NCBI RefSeq assembly: GCF_027497215.1
Contig: NZ_CP114904.1
Coordinates: 3,184,001 to 3,248,000 of the forward strand
From: Micromonospora sp. WMMD812
GTDB taxonomy: Bacteria > Actinomycetota > Actinomycetes > Mycobacteriales > Micromonosporaceae
Length of the DNA stretch: 64,000 nt
Reading direction: 5' to 3'
In this document: piece by piece, positions 1-7,767 of the stretch
Position numbering within the stretch: position 1 is the stretch's first letter
Layout of the letters: every line of letters begins with the position of its first letter
Made by a program: the position numbers and the translations under genes
Notes under the pieces: model-generated
What the model was told of the DNA's origin: nothing
Database searches by the model: none
The model's input: only the letters and a program-made list of their open reading frames with translations

Positions 1-2
1 CC

Positions 3-1097
3 GTGGCGGTCGCGCCCGCCCCCACACCGGCGCCGGCCTACCGGATCCACGTCCGCAACACCGGGAACGCCCCGGTGGACACCACGATCCGCCAGGAACT
101 GCCGGCCGGGACCGAACCCTCGGTCATCACCGCCGGCGGTCAGGCCACCCGGATGACCGGACAGTCGGCGAGCGAGGTCACCTGGCGGTTGAAGCTGCCG
201 GCGCGGAGCGTCACGACGTTGAACACGTCGCTCGCCGCCGCCCCCGTGGGCCAGCCGGTGACCGCGCCGGCCTGCGCCTTCACGAGCGACGGCAGCCGGC
301 CGTACGACTGCGCGACCGCCACCTGGAACGCGGCGGCCGGGCCGGTGACCCGTGACGAGGGGACGCCGGCATGGCAGCGGCCCCCGGTGCTCGTGGGCGC
401 ACTGGTCGCGGTGCTGCTGCTCGCCGGAGTGAGCTGGTGGGTGTGGCGGCGCCGGCGTCGCCGCCCGGTGGCCGCCGCGCTCGCCGCCGACGCCGAGCCG
501 CCCGCCGACCCTCGGCGCGGCAGGGGAACCGTCTACCCGCGGCCGGCGACGCCCCGGCCGGTATCCCGCCGGCGCACCCCGCCGGTGTGGCTGATCGTGC
601 CGGTGGCCGTGGCGGTGCTCGCCGGTGTGGTGGGCCTGGCCGGCTGGACGGCCACCCGTGAGGTCGCCGCGATCGACACGGACAAGCAGCCGACCGCCGG
701 CGCCTGGCGCGGGAAGGGGGTCTCCGGCGCGGTGGGCGTGCCGCTGCGCGAGACGGCGTTCGAGTTCACCGTGTACCGGGTCGCCTGTTCGGCCGCCGGC
801 GCCGCCACCGGGCGGCAGTGCCAGGCCACGGTCGGTGTGCGCAACCTCACCCCGGAGCACCAGGCCTGGCACGGGCAGCTCCAGCGGGCGTACCTGCCCG
901 GCGGCCGGTGGGTGGGCACCGACGAGCCGGCCACCCGGAAGGCGAACCTGGGGCGGGACGTCTTCGCCCAACCGGTGGCCGCCGGAAGCCGGGTGGTGCT
1001 GCCGCTGGTCTTCACCGTCGACGGGCGGGACCCGCCGAAGCAGCTCGAGCTGCGCAGCGGGGTGTTCTCCGCCGGGGTGCGGGTGGACGTGCCCTGA
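3..1097 (+). CDS. Membrane protein with DUF11-like domain, 5' truncated
   Basis: The reading frame is open to the window edge, so the true start probably lies outside and the first visible GTG is arbitrary. Visible residues about 12-95 read like a DUF11/CARDB-type extracellular beta domain (an NTGNAPVDTTIRQELPAG segment). A hydrophobic segment at about 127-147 is followed by a run of seven arginines, and a second hydrophobic segment is at about 194-217. The last 150 residues form another soluble domain with a pair of Cys. The topology suggests two exported domains joined by a membrane hairpin with a short basic cytoplasmic loop. No enzymatic motif is seen. The product is a cell-envelope protein of unknown role; the domain guess is tentative. 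Confidence 0.6.
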   Translation: MAVAPAPTPAPAYRIHVRNTGNAPVDTTIRQELPAGTEPSVITAGGQATRMTGQSASEVTWRLKLPARSVTTLNTSLAAAPVGQPVTAPACAFTSDGSRPYDCATATWNAAAGPVTRDEGTPAWQRPPVLVGALVAVLLLAGVSWWVWRRRRRRPVAAALAADAEPPADPRRGRGTVYPRPATPRPVSRRRTPPVWLIVPVAVAVLAGVVGLAGWTATREVAAIDTDKQPTAGAWRGKGVSGAVGVPLRETAFEFTVYRVACSAAGAATGRQCQATVGVRNLTPEHQAWHGQLQRAYLPGGRWVGTDEPATRKANLGRDVFAQPVAAGSRVVLPLVFTVDGRDPPKQLELRSGVFSAGVRVDVP

Positions 1098-1118
1098 CCG
1101 GCTCGTGGGCGGCGGTCG

Positions 1119-1132
1119 TACCCTGGGGTCCG
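1119..1132 (+). promoter_or_regulatory. Putative leaderless promoter -10 (TACCCT)
   Basis: TACCCT at 1119-1124 lies exactly 7 nt before the GTG at 1132, so transcription would begin at or next to the start codon. There is no Shine-Dalgarno sequence in the gap. The same spacing recurs before several other genes in the window. Confidence 0.45.
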
Positions 1133-2022
1133 TGACCGCCGCCCTCGCCTCCACCACCGCGCTCGACGCGGCGGTCTGGCGCGCCCGGCGGGCGGCGCAC
1201 GAGGAACGGGTCGACGCCTGGCTCACCCCGCACCTGGCCCGGCGGCGCCGCGGCGAGAAGCATCCGGTGGAGGACTTCCTCTTCACCTACTACTCGTACC
1301 GTCCGGCCCAGCTGCGGCGCTGGCACCCCGGCGCGGGGGTCGAGCTGCGCGACGCGGCCCCGGCCGAGTTCGGCCGCGACTACCGCGCCGGCGCCGCCGG
1401 GGTCACGCTCGACACCGAGGCGGTACGCGCCCGGCGCGCCGAGTCGATCCACTGGATCCGGTCGCTGCTCGCGGCGACCGCCGGCCGGCCCGCGCACCTC
1501 GGCTGCTTCGGGATGCACGAGTGGGCGATGGTCTACCGGCAGACCCAGGCGGAGGTCCGGCACAACGCCTGGCCCCTGCGGCTCAGCCCGGAGCAGACCG
1601 CGCGGACGGTGGAGGAGAACCGGATCCGGTGCAGCCACTTCGACGCGTTCCGCTTCTTCACCGCGCCGGCCCGTCCCCTGAACCTGCTCAGCCCGACACG
1701 GGAGACCCAGCACGCGCACGAGCAGCCGGGCTGCCTGCACGCCAACATGGACCTCTATAAGTACGCAAGCAAGCTCTCACCGCTGACCTCCTCGGAACTC
1801 GTAGCCGACTGCTTCGAGCTGGCGAAGGAGATCCGGACGCTGGACATGCGCGCCTCTCCGTACGACCTCTCCGAACTGGGCTATCCGCCCATAAAGGTCG
1901 AGACCGTCGAGGGCAGGCACGAGTATGTGCGGGCCCAGCGGTCGTTCGCGGAACGGGCTGCGCCCCTGCGTTCGCGCCTGATCGCGGAATGCGACCGACT
2001 CCTCGCTGCCTCTGGCGGCTGA
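1132..2022 (+). CDS. Putative 3-methyladenine DNA glycosylase family protein, chimeric 3' end
   Basis: A 296-residue protein. The N-terminal segment HPVEDFLFTYYSYRPAQLRRWHPG is shared by an actinobacterial family that databases commonly name 3-methyladenine DNA glycosylase. The name is recalled annotation; I see no classical HhH or AAG motif, so the activity is unproven. The GTG start is chosen because a TACCCT box sits 7 nt upstream. The frame stays open back to 625, but that part is a shadow of the preceding gene. From about 1745 on, codon choice is less GC-biased than in the 5' part (for example ATA and TCA codons). A second, broken copy of this same 3' end lies at 2708-2887 beyond the DinB gene, so the present C-terminus appears to have been replaced by recombination. 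Confidence 0.6.
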   Translation: MTAALASTTALDAAVWRARRAAHEERVDAWLTPHLARRRRGEKHPVEDFLFTYYSYRPAQLRRWHPGAGVELRDAAPAEFGRDYRAGAAGVTLDTEAVRARRAESIHWIRSLLAATAGRPAHLGCFGMHEWAMVYRQTQAEVRHNAWPLRLSPEQTARTVEENRIRCSHFDAFRFFTAPARPLNLLSPTRETQHAHEQPGCLHANMDLYKYASKLSPLTSSELVADCFELAKEIRTLDMRASPYDLSELGYPPIKVETVEGRHEYVRAQRSFAERAAPLRSRLIAECDRLLAASGG

Positions 2023-2031
2023 CCAACGCTC

Positions 2032-2628
2032 TCAGTCACCGCGGCGATCGAGGGGGGCGCCAGCAGCCTTGGCGGCTTGTTCGACCTTCGCGCAGTAGGC
2101 TTCGCGGGCAGCGGCGTCGATCGGTTCCTCGTACGCGGCCGTCGTCCCGGTCCTGCCGTCCAAGTGTTCACGCAGGATGTCGGCGTGTCCGGCATGCCGG
2201 GTGGTGCCGTTGAGAATGTGGACCATGACGTTGAACAGCTTCACGTCTGGCCTTGGCCACCACGGTACGTGTCCAGGCGCGTCGATGGGCAGGGCGTTGA
2301 TCGTCGCATCCGAGTGCTCGCAGACGGACCGGTAGAGACCCACGATGTGCGCGCGCGTTTCGTGCTCAGTGGCCCAGTGTTCGTTCTTCCAGGCGCCCGC
2401 ATCGTTCCACCGCGGTATCGGTCCGGGGAACGGCCGGGCGAAGACCTCGCCGAAATACCTGGCCTCCGAGTAAGCCTTGTGCTTGACCAACCCGAGGAGG
2501 TTGGTGCCCGTCGCCGTCAGGGGGCGGCGGATGTCGTATTCGGAGAGCCCGTCAAGTTTCCAGACCAGCGCCTCGCGCACTGTGCGCAGTTCATGGTGGA
2601 GGTAATCCTTGGCGAACTCATCGATCAC
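2032..2628 (-). CDS. DinB family / DUF664 protein
   Basis: A protein of about 198 residues from the GTG at 2628; an open extension to 2790 is not similar to the family. The helical-bundle family is recognised by LVKHKAYSEARYF near residue 50 and a C-terminal HILNGTTRHAGHADILREH segment. The three conserved histidines typically bind a metal. DinB/DUF664 proteins in actinobacteria are often mycothiol-dependent thiol transferases or isomerases; the substrate here is unknown. The gene runs opposite to the glycosylase, ends 9 nt from its stop, and is bracketed by two versions of the glycosylase 3' end. Its GC content is visibly lower than that of its neighbours. Horizontal acquisition is likely. 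Confidence 0.75.
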   Translation of the reverse strand: MIDEFAKDYLHHELRTVREALVWKLDGLSEYDIRRPLTATGTNLLGLVKHKAYSEARYFGEVFARPFPGPIPRWNDAGAWKNEHWATEHETRAHIVGLYRSVCEHSDATINALPIDAPGHVPWWPRPDVKLFNVMVHILNGTTRHAGHADILREHLDGRTGTTAAYEEPIDAAAREAYCAKVEQAAKAAGAPLDRRGD

Positions 2629-2707
2629 GGTCTGCAAGCCTGCCAGAAGACGGTGCGAGCGGCGATAGCGGACGCATGCGGTGACGAAATGTACGCGATC
2701 GCCGTGT

Positions 2708-2887
2708 ACATGGACCTCTACTGGACATGCGGGCCAGCCCGTACGACCTCGCCGACCTGGGCTACCCGCCCGTCGCGTCGAGACGGTCAAGGGCCGGCAC
2801 GAGTACGTGCGGGCGCAGCGGTCGTTCGCGGAGCGCTCCGCGCCGCTGCGGGAGCGCCTGGTCGCGGCGTGCGACCGCCTTCTCTGA
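2708..2887 (+). pseudogene. Decayed duplicate of the glycosylase 3' end
   Basis: The bases from ACATGGACCTCTA (2708-2720) to the TGA at 2885-2887 repeat the end of the gene at 1745-2022. Translated, it gives LDMRASPYDL, then after a one-base frame break VETVKGRHEYVRAQRSFAER and a final CDRLL stop. Compared with the intact gene it lacks about 82 nt between the CTCTA motif and CTGGACATG. Its codon use is the high-GC style of the host, so it is probably the original native 3' end, stranded when the DinB segment came in. Confidence 0.75.
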
Positions 2888-2899
2888 GCGGGTGCGGCC

Positions 2900-3496
2900 C
2901 TAGGTGAGACCCCGCGCGGGCACGTCCTCCGGGTGGCCCCGGTGCGCCGCCCACTCCGGCGCCAGGATCGACATCACGCTGGCGTCCACCCAGTCCTCGC
3001 CGTCGCGCAGCGCGTCCCGCAGCACCCCCTCGGCCACGAACCCGACCTTCTCGTACACCCGCCGGGCGCGCGGGTTGAAGGCGTACACCTCCAGCGACAC
3101 CCGGTGCAGGCCGAGCTGCTCGAAGGCATACCCGACCATCAGCCGGGTGGCCTCAACGCCCAGGCCGCGGTCGCGCCCGCCCGGCCCGATGAGGATGCGG
3201 AAGCTGCAGCTGTGGTTGTGCGGCTCCCACAGGTTGAGCACCACCTCCCCGACGCAGGCGCCGCGCTCCCGGTCCACCACCGCCAGGTCGAGACGGTCGG
3301 TCTGCGCGTTGCGGCTGCCATACCACTGCCGCAGCCGCTCCTCGTCCGGCGCGTCGTCCGGCGGGCTGCCGGTCAGCCGGCACACCTCGGGGTCGGCCAG
3401 CACGACCCGGAATGTGTCCAGGTCCGCGTCGACGAACGGGCGCAGCAGCACGCGCTCGCCGGTCAGCGTGGGTTTGACCGAGAAGGGGACGGTCAT
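2900..3496 (-). CDS. GNAT family N-acetyltransferase (RimJ/RimL-like)
   Basis: 198 residues. It has the layout of the RimJ/RimL group: LTGERVLLRPFVDADLDTF at the N-terminus, a central acetyl-CoA site reading IGPGGRDRGLGVEATRLMVG around residues 102-120, and the C-terminal AFNPRARRVYEKVGFVAEG that closes the fold. The family transfers acetyl groups from acetyl-CoA to amines on proteins, amino acids or antibiotics; the acceptor cannot be read from sequence. Its ATG overlaps the stop of the upstream DUF4180 gene by 4 nt, so the pair is translationally coupled. Confidence 0.85.
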   Translation of the reverse strand: MTVPFSVKPTLTGERVLLRPFVDADLDTFRVVLADPEVCRLTGSPPDDAPDEERLRQWYGSRNAQTDRLDLAVVDRERGACVGEVVLNLWEPHNHSCSFRILIGPGGRDRGLGVEATRLMVGYAFEQLGLHRVSLEVYAFNPRARRVYEKVGFVAEGVLRDALRDGEDWVDASVMSILAPEWAAHRGHPEDVPARGLT

Positions 3497-3873
3497 CGCG
3501 GGCCGGCCGGCCCGAGCCGCTCCTCGAGGTCGGCCCGGCTGGGCAGGAACCAGAGCTGGCGGCCGCGGTTGGACTCGGTCACGAAGTCCCGCAACGCCGA
3601 GCTGGCCGCCAGGTGCGCGGAGATGTCACCGACGACGGCGAGCCGCAGCCGGTAGTTGACGAACTTCTGGACGATCTCGCCGGCCACCCCGCTGCGCAGC
3701 TGGAAGAACGCGTCGTCGAGCCGGCCGGCCGGCAGCACGACCAGCTCCGCGCCGCGCCCCAGCGCGTCGCCGATCACGTCGAGCGCGTCGGCGTCGTCGC
3801 GCAGCGCCGGGCCGTCGTCGGCGCAGTCGAGCACGGGTACGCCGTGCAGGTCCCGCAGGGTGTCGGTGGTCAT
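3493..3873 (-). CDS. DUF4180 domain-containing protein
   Basis: 126 residues. It resembles the DUF4180 family: an Asp-rich N-terminal half, then LDDAFFQLRSGVAGEIVQKF and NYRLRLAVVGDIS, with a C-terminal DFVTESNRGRQLWFL. Some members are annotated as alpha/beta-hydrolase-like, but no catalytic triad is visible and the function is unknown. It is the first gene of a two-gene operon with the GNAT acetyltransferase (ATGA overlap). A TACCGT box 8 nt before the ATG suggests a leaderless start. Confidence 0.7.
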   Translation of the reverse strand: MTTDTLRDLHGVPVLDCADDGPALRDDADALDVIGDALGRGAELVVLPAGRLDDAFFQLRSGVAGEIVQKFVNYRLRLAVVGDISAHLAASSALRDFVTESNRGRQLWFLPSRADLEERLGPAGPR

Positions 3874-4008
3874 GCCCCGAGACGGTACGGCCCGAAGCCC
3901 GCCGGACGCCGCCGATTTACCGGCCGCGGCACGACGCTCCCGGCGTAGCGCGCCCCGGCCGCGCGAGGCGGCCGGGCCCGAGCTGGCGCGGCCGGTCCGG
4001 AGCGGCGG

Positions 4009-4434
4009 TCACTCCCCGTCGACGCGGCGTTCCCGCTTGCGCTGCGACTGGCGCTTCTTCTCGGCCAGCCGGCGTTCCTTGGCCCCTCTCGACGGACGGG
4101 TCGGCCGGCGGGGCGGAGGCGGCGGCGCCACGGCCTCCCGCAGCAGCGCGACCAGCCGCTCCCGGGCGGCCTCGCGGTTGGCCAGCTGGGCCCGGTGCTC
4201 GCTGGCCGCGATGGTCAACACGCCGTCGACGAGCCGGCCGGCGAGCCGGCTCAGCGCCCGGGCGCGCAGCGATTCCGGCACGCTGGGCGAGCCGGCCAGG
4301 TCGAAGCTCAGCTCGACCCGGGAGTCGGCGGTGTTGACTCCCTGCCCACCCGGGCCGGACGACCGGGAGAACCGCTCCCGCAGCTCACCGGCGGGAACGA
4401 CCCATCGGTCGCTCACCCGCAGTCCGTCATCCAC
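4009..4434 (-). CDS. arfB: Alternative ribosome-rescue peptidyl-tRNA hydrolase ArfB
   Basis: 141 residues, the usual ArfB/YaeJ length. It carries the release-factor motif SSGPGGQGVN near residue 26; the GGQ hydrolyses the ester bond of peptidyl-tRNA. A Lys/Arg-rich tail from about residue 110 (KERRLAEKKRQSQRKRERR) is the part that enters the empty mRNA channel of stalled ribosomes. There is no codon-recognition domain, which separates it from RF1/RF2. The start is GTG at 4434; a TAGCCT box lies 6 nt upstream, overlapping the end of the preceding gene. The Pro-rich segment before the tail is a lineage feature. Confidence 0.9.
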   Translation of the reverse strand: MDDGLRVSDRWVVPAGELRERFSRSSGPGGQGVNTADSRVELSFDLAGSPSVPESLRARALSRLAGRLVDGVLTIAASEHRAQLANREAARERLVALLREAVAPPPPPRRPTRPSRGAKERRLAEKKRQSQRKRERRVDGE

Positions 4435-4443
4435 TCCCCGAGG

Positions 4444-4791
4444 CTATCGCCCGGCCCGCTCGCTCGGGGACGGGGACGGGCTCGTCACGGACGGGCTCGG
4501 CGCCGGTCCGGCCGTCTCGTCGTCGGAGCCGGCTGCGGCGTACGCGACCGCGCCGACCAGGAGCAGGGCGATGACGCCGACCTTCGTGGTGACCGCGCGG
4601 ATCAGCAGCCAGGCCGTCTTCCGCGCGCCCGGCACGCTCTTCTTGACCGTCTGATAGTCGGCCCAGCCGCGCCGCGCGCGCGTGTAGGCCGATCCCACAC
4701 CCAACCCGATGAGCAGGCCCACCACCAGGAGGACCGCGATGAGAGGACGCTCCACCCACGCCAGTATCCATACTGAGCGTAATATTTCCAT
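4444..4791 (-). CDS. Small membrane protein of unknown function
   Basis: 115 residues with two hydrophobic segments (about 15-36 and 65-88) separated by a basic loop, and a Ser/Pro-rich C-terminal tail after residue 90. No family is recognised. A GGGAG sequence about 12 nt before the ATG could be the ribosome site. It lies 10 nt upstream of arfB in the same direction. Confidence 0.6.
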   Translation of the reverse strand: MEILRSVWILAWVERPLIAVLLVVGLLIGLGVGSAYTRARRGWADYQTVKKSVPGARKTAWLLIRAVTTKVGVIALLLVGAVAYAAAGSDDETAGPAPSPSVTSPSPSPSERAGR

Positions 4792-4865
4792 GGCCCGATG
4801 CTCCCGGGCCGGATATCCGACAGTGAAAGCCTTCCCACGCGGCGCAGAACGCCGGTACCCGCAGC

Positions 4866-5735
4866 TCAGCCGCCCTTGCCGATGATCGTGTCGGCGGTCT
4901 GCTGCACCTGGTCGATCGGGATGGCGAAGCCGATGCCGATCGAGCCGTTGCCGTCGATGGTGGCGATCGCGGTGTTCACCCCGACCACCTCACCTCGGGC
5001 GTTGACCAGTGGGCCGCCGGAGTTGCCCGGGTTGATGGACGCGTCGGTTTGCACCGCCGTGTGCCGGTTCGCGCCCAGCCGCACCTGCCGGTTCAACGCG
5101 CTGACGATCCCGGCCGTGACGGTGCCGGCGAGGCCGAGGGGCGACCCGACCGCCAGCACCGGCTCGCCGACCCGGGTGGACCCCGGCTTCGCCAGCGGCA
5201 ACGGCGCCAACCCCGCGTTCGACGGCACCTTGAGCACCGCCAGGTCGCTGCGCGCCTCCCGGCCGACCACCTCCGCGGTGTACCGCCGGCCGTCCGGCAG
5301 CTCGACGGTGACCGACCCGCCGCCGCCCTTGGCCAGGATGTGGTCGTTCGTGATGATGTGCTGCTGGTCGTCCACGGCGAAGCCGGACCCGGTGGCCGTC
5401 GCCGCGCCGGACCCGCCGCCGCCGACCATCACGGACACCACGCCGGGCACCGTCCGCTCGGCCGCCGTGACCAGCTCCGCCGGCACGGGTGCCGCCGACG
5501 CCGCCGCCGGGCCGGGTGCGCCGTCGCGGCTCGCCACCCAGCCGCCGGCCGCCGCGCCGGAGGCCGTGGAGAGGGCCACCACCGCCAGTGCGGCGAGCGC
5601 CCGGCGCCGCCAGCGCCGGCCACCCGCGTCGCGCCCCGAGCCGGGCCCGTCCCAGCGTCCCCGCCCGTCCGGGTCCAGCTCCGGGGAGACGAACCAGGGA
5701 CCGCGCGGCTCACCCAGTCCGGTCTGCACTGCCAT
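4866..5735 (-). CDS. HtrA/DegP-like serine protease lacking a PDZ domain
   Basis: 289 residues. After a basic 45-residue cytoplasmic segment comes one membrane anchor (about 45-66), then a trypsin-like domain. The triad is visible: His in NDHILAKG, Asp in ARSDLAVLKV and Ser in NPGNSGGPLV. The chain ends soon after the protease fold (GIGFAIPIDQVQQ), so the C-terminal PDZ domain of typical HtrA proteins is absent. The protease domain would face the outside and act in envelope protein quality control. A GAGGAG ribosome site precedes the ATG. It lies 56 nt upstream of nothing on its own strand but follows the MoxR-DUF58-VWA operon in the same orientation and may be co-transcribed with it. Confidence 0.88.
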   Translation of the reverse strand: MAVQTGLGEPRGPWFVSPELDPDGRGRWDGPGSGRDAGGRRWRRRALAALAVVALSTASGAAAGGWVASRDGAPGPAAASAAPVPAELVTAAERTVPGVVSVMVGGGGSGAATATGSGFAVDDQQHIITNDHILAKGGGGSVTVELPDGRRYTAEVVGREARSDLAVLKVPSNAGLAPLPLAKPGSTRVGEPVLAVGSPLGLAGTVTAGIVSALNRQVRLGANRHTAVQTDASINPGNSGGPLVNARGEVVGVNTAIATIDGNGSIGIGFAIPIDQVQQTADTIIGKGG

Positions 5736-5791
5736 GCGTACTCCTCACGTCGGTGTCTGGGCGGGTGGCCGGGTGCGGCCCGGCCGGCGGG

Positions 5792-6751
5792 TCAGGGCAG
5801 GCGGGAGAACCAACGCATAGAGCCGGCCGCCGCGCCCATCGCGAACACCAGCCCGAGACCGATGAACCGGGCGGAGACGTCCTGCCGTTCCGTGCGGTAG
5901 CCGACCGAGGTGCCGATGTCGTCGTAGACCGCGCGCAGCTCGTCGGTGGTGCTGGCCGCGTGGAACATGCCGCCGGTCTCGTCGGCGACGGCCTGGAGCG
6001 TCTGTCCGTCCACCGGCACCTGGATCGGCCGGCCGCCCCGGTCCACGAAGCCGCCGGGCGTGCCGAAGGAGATGGTGTGCACCGGCACCTTGGCGGCGAC
6101 CGCCGCCCCGGCGGCCTCCATCGGGTCCAGGCCCGAGGTGTTCGCCCCGTCGGAGAGCAGCACGATCCGGGCCGGCGGTGGCTGTTTCGCGGCCTGGCTG
6201 TCCAGGCCCTTCACCGCGCCGAGCGACGTGTTGATCGCCTCTCCGATGGCGGTGCCCTGCACGCCGGTGATCCCCTCGGCGAGCCGGTCGATCCCCTCGT
6301 GCAGTGACTCCCGGTCCGTGCCGGGCGGCACGAGCACCGCCGCGCTGCCGGCGAACGCGACCAGCCCGACGTTGAACTCGTCCGGCAGCCCGTCCACGAA
6401 TCGCCGAGCCGCGCCCTTGGCCGCGGCGAGCCGGTCCGGCTCCACGTCGGTGGCGAGCATCGAGGTGGAGACGTCCACCGCCACCATCACGGTGGCCCGC
6501 TCCCGGGGCACCCGCACCTCGGCGGTCGGCCGGGCGAACCCGACCACCAGCAGCGCGAGCATGGCGAGGAAGAGTCCGGCGGGCACGTGCCGGCGCCACG
6601 CCGGACGGTCCGGCGCGATCCGGTCGAGCAGCCGCAGGTTGGTGAAACGGACGGCGTACCGGCTGCGCCGTCGCTGCATCAGCAGGTAGGCCCCGGCCAG
6701 GACGAGCACTCCGAGCAACAGCCAGAGCCGGGCCGGTGACAGCCAGGTCAT
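5792..6751 (-). CDS. VWA-domain membrane protein (BatA-like)
   Basis: 319 residues. There are two N-terminal membrane helices (about 6-24 and 51-70), a von Willebrand A domain, and a C-terminal membrane helix ending FSRLP. The metal-ion-dependent adhesion site is intact: VAVDVSTSM (DxSxS), then the downstream Thr/Asp region with LLSDGANTSG. Proteins of this kind act with MoxR ATPases and DUF58 proteins in chaperoning or activating metal-dependent complexes at the membrane. Its ATG overlaps the stop of the DUF58 gene by 4 nt, so the trio is translationally coupled. A longer frame back to 6832 is not used, as it would run deep into the DUF58 gene. Confidence 0.88.
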   Translation of the reverse strand: MTWLSPARLWLLLGVLVLAGAYLLMQRRRSRYAVRFTNLRLLDRIAPDRPAWRRHVPAGLFLAMLALLVVGFARPTAEVRVPRERATVMVAVDVSTSMLATDVEPDRLAAAKGAARRFVDGLPDEFNVGLVAFAGSAAVLVPPGTDRESLHEGIDRLAEGITGVQGTAIGEAINTSLGAVKGLDSQAAKQPPPARIVLLSDGANTSGLDPMEAAGAAVAAKVPVHTISFGTPGGFVDRGGRPIQVPVDGQTLQAVADETGGMFHAASTTDELRAVYDDIGTSVGYRTERQDVSARFIGLGLVFAMGAAAGSMRWFSRLP

Positions 6752-7767
6752 GCGGCACCTCCTCGGGCCGCGCGGCCGGGAGCCGCGGCCAGCCGGCGCT
6801 GGTCCTGCACGTGCCGCACGATGTCGGCGCACCAGTCCCGGTCGGTGCGCAGCGGGAGGTGGGTCGCCCCGCTGCGGCGCAGTGCCTGGCGCACCTGGTC
6901 GCGCTGGGCCGCCGCCGCGGCGGCGTACCGGTCCCGCAGCCGGCGGTCCGAGGTGGACACCTCGCGGCGGCGCCCGGTCTCCGGGTCGACGAGCGTGACC
7001 AGGCCGACGTCGGGCAGTTCCAGCTCGCGCGGGTCGGTCACCTCCACCGCCAGCACCTGGTGCCGGACGGCCAGCCGGCGCAGGGCCCGCTCCCAGGGCG
7101 GCGGGTCGTCGGGGTCGTCGGGCAGGCCGTCGAGGAAGTCGGAGACCACCACGGCGAGGCCGCGCCGGGTCGCCACGCGGTGCAGGGCCTCGAGCCCGTC
7201 GGCCAGGTCCGGCGGCGCGGGTGCGCCGCCCGCCGGGTCGTACGCGCCGCTGCGCGGGGCGGCCAGCAGGGCTCGGAGCAGGCCCAGCAGATGGGTACGC
7301 CCGCTGCGGGCCGGGAACCGGCGCAGCCCCGCCGGCGCGAGCAGTTGTGCGCCGAGCCGGTTGCCGACTCCCGCGGTGAGGAAGCCGACCGCGGCGACCG
7401 CGGCCACGGACAGCTCCCGCTTGTCCAGCTCGGCGGTGCCGAACTCCATGCTCGGACTGGCGTCCACCAGCAGCCAGGTGGTCAGCTCCCGGTCGGCGTC
7501 GACCTCACGGACGTGCGGTACGGCGGTCCGCGCGGTGACCGCCCAGTCCATCCGGCGCACCTCGTCCTCGCCCGGCCGGTACTCGCGGCTACCGGCGGGC
7601 TCGCTGCCCGGCCCGGGAAGCAGGCCGCGGTGTTGCCCGTGCAGCAGGCCGTCGAGCCGCCGGGTGACGGTCAGTTCCAGCCGGCGCAGCCGCTGGTCGG
7701 GAGCGAGTTCGGCGAGGCCCGGATCCGCCGGGACGGCGGCGGGGGTGCTGCTGCCCCAGCGCCTCAT
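6748..7767 (-). CDS. DUF58 domain-containing protein
   Basis: 339 residues from the ATG that overlaps the moxR-like stop by 4 nt. The DUF58 signature is EYRPGEDEVRRMDWAVTART, followed by a VWA-like fold with LVDASPSMEFG (DxSxS) and VVVSDFLDG. It has no clear membrane segment, so it is probably cytoplasmic. The partner genes on either side (MoxR ATPase upstream, VWA membrane protein downstream) are the standard context for this family. The substrate of such modules in actinobacteria is not established. Confidence 0.87.
   Translation of the reverse strand: MRRWGSSTPAAVPADPGLAELAPDQRLRRLELTVTRRLDGLLHGQHRGLLPGPGSEPAGSREYRPGEDEVRRMDWAVTARTAVPHVREVDADRELTTWLLVDASPSMEFGTAELDKRELSVAAVAAVGFLTAGVGNRLGAQLLAPAGLRRFPARSGRTHLLGLLRALLAAPRSGAYDPAGGAPAPPDLADGLEALHRVATRRGLAVVVSDFLDGLPDDPDDPPPWERALRRLAVRHQVLAVEVTDPRELELPDVGLVTLVDPETGRRREVSTSDRRLRDRYAAAAAAQRDQVRQALRRSGATHLPLRTDRDWCADIVRHVQDQRRLAAAPGRAARGGAA

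Noticed and set aside
2032..2887. Insertion sequence or integron cassette carrying DinB
   Set aside because: No transposase, integrase, terminal inverted repeats or target-site duplication; only a duplicated gene end.
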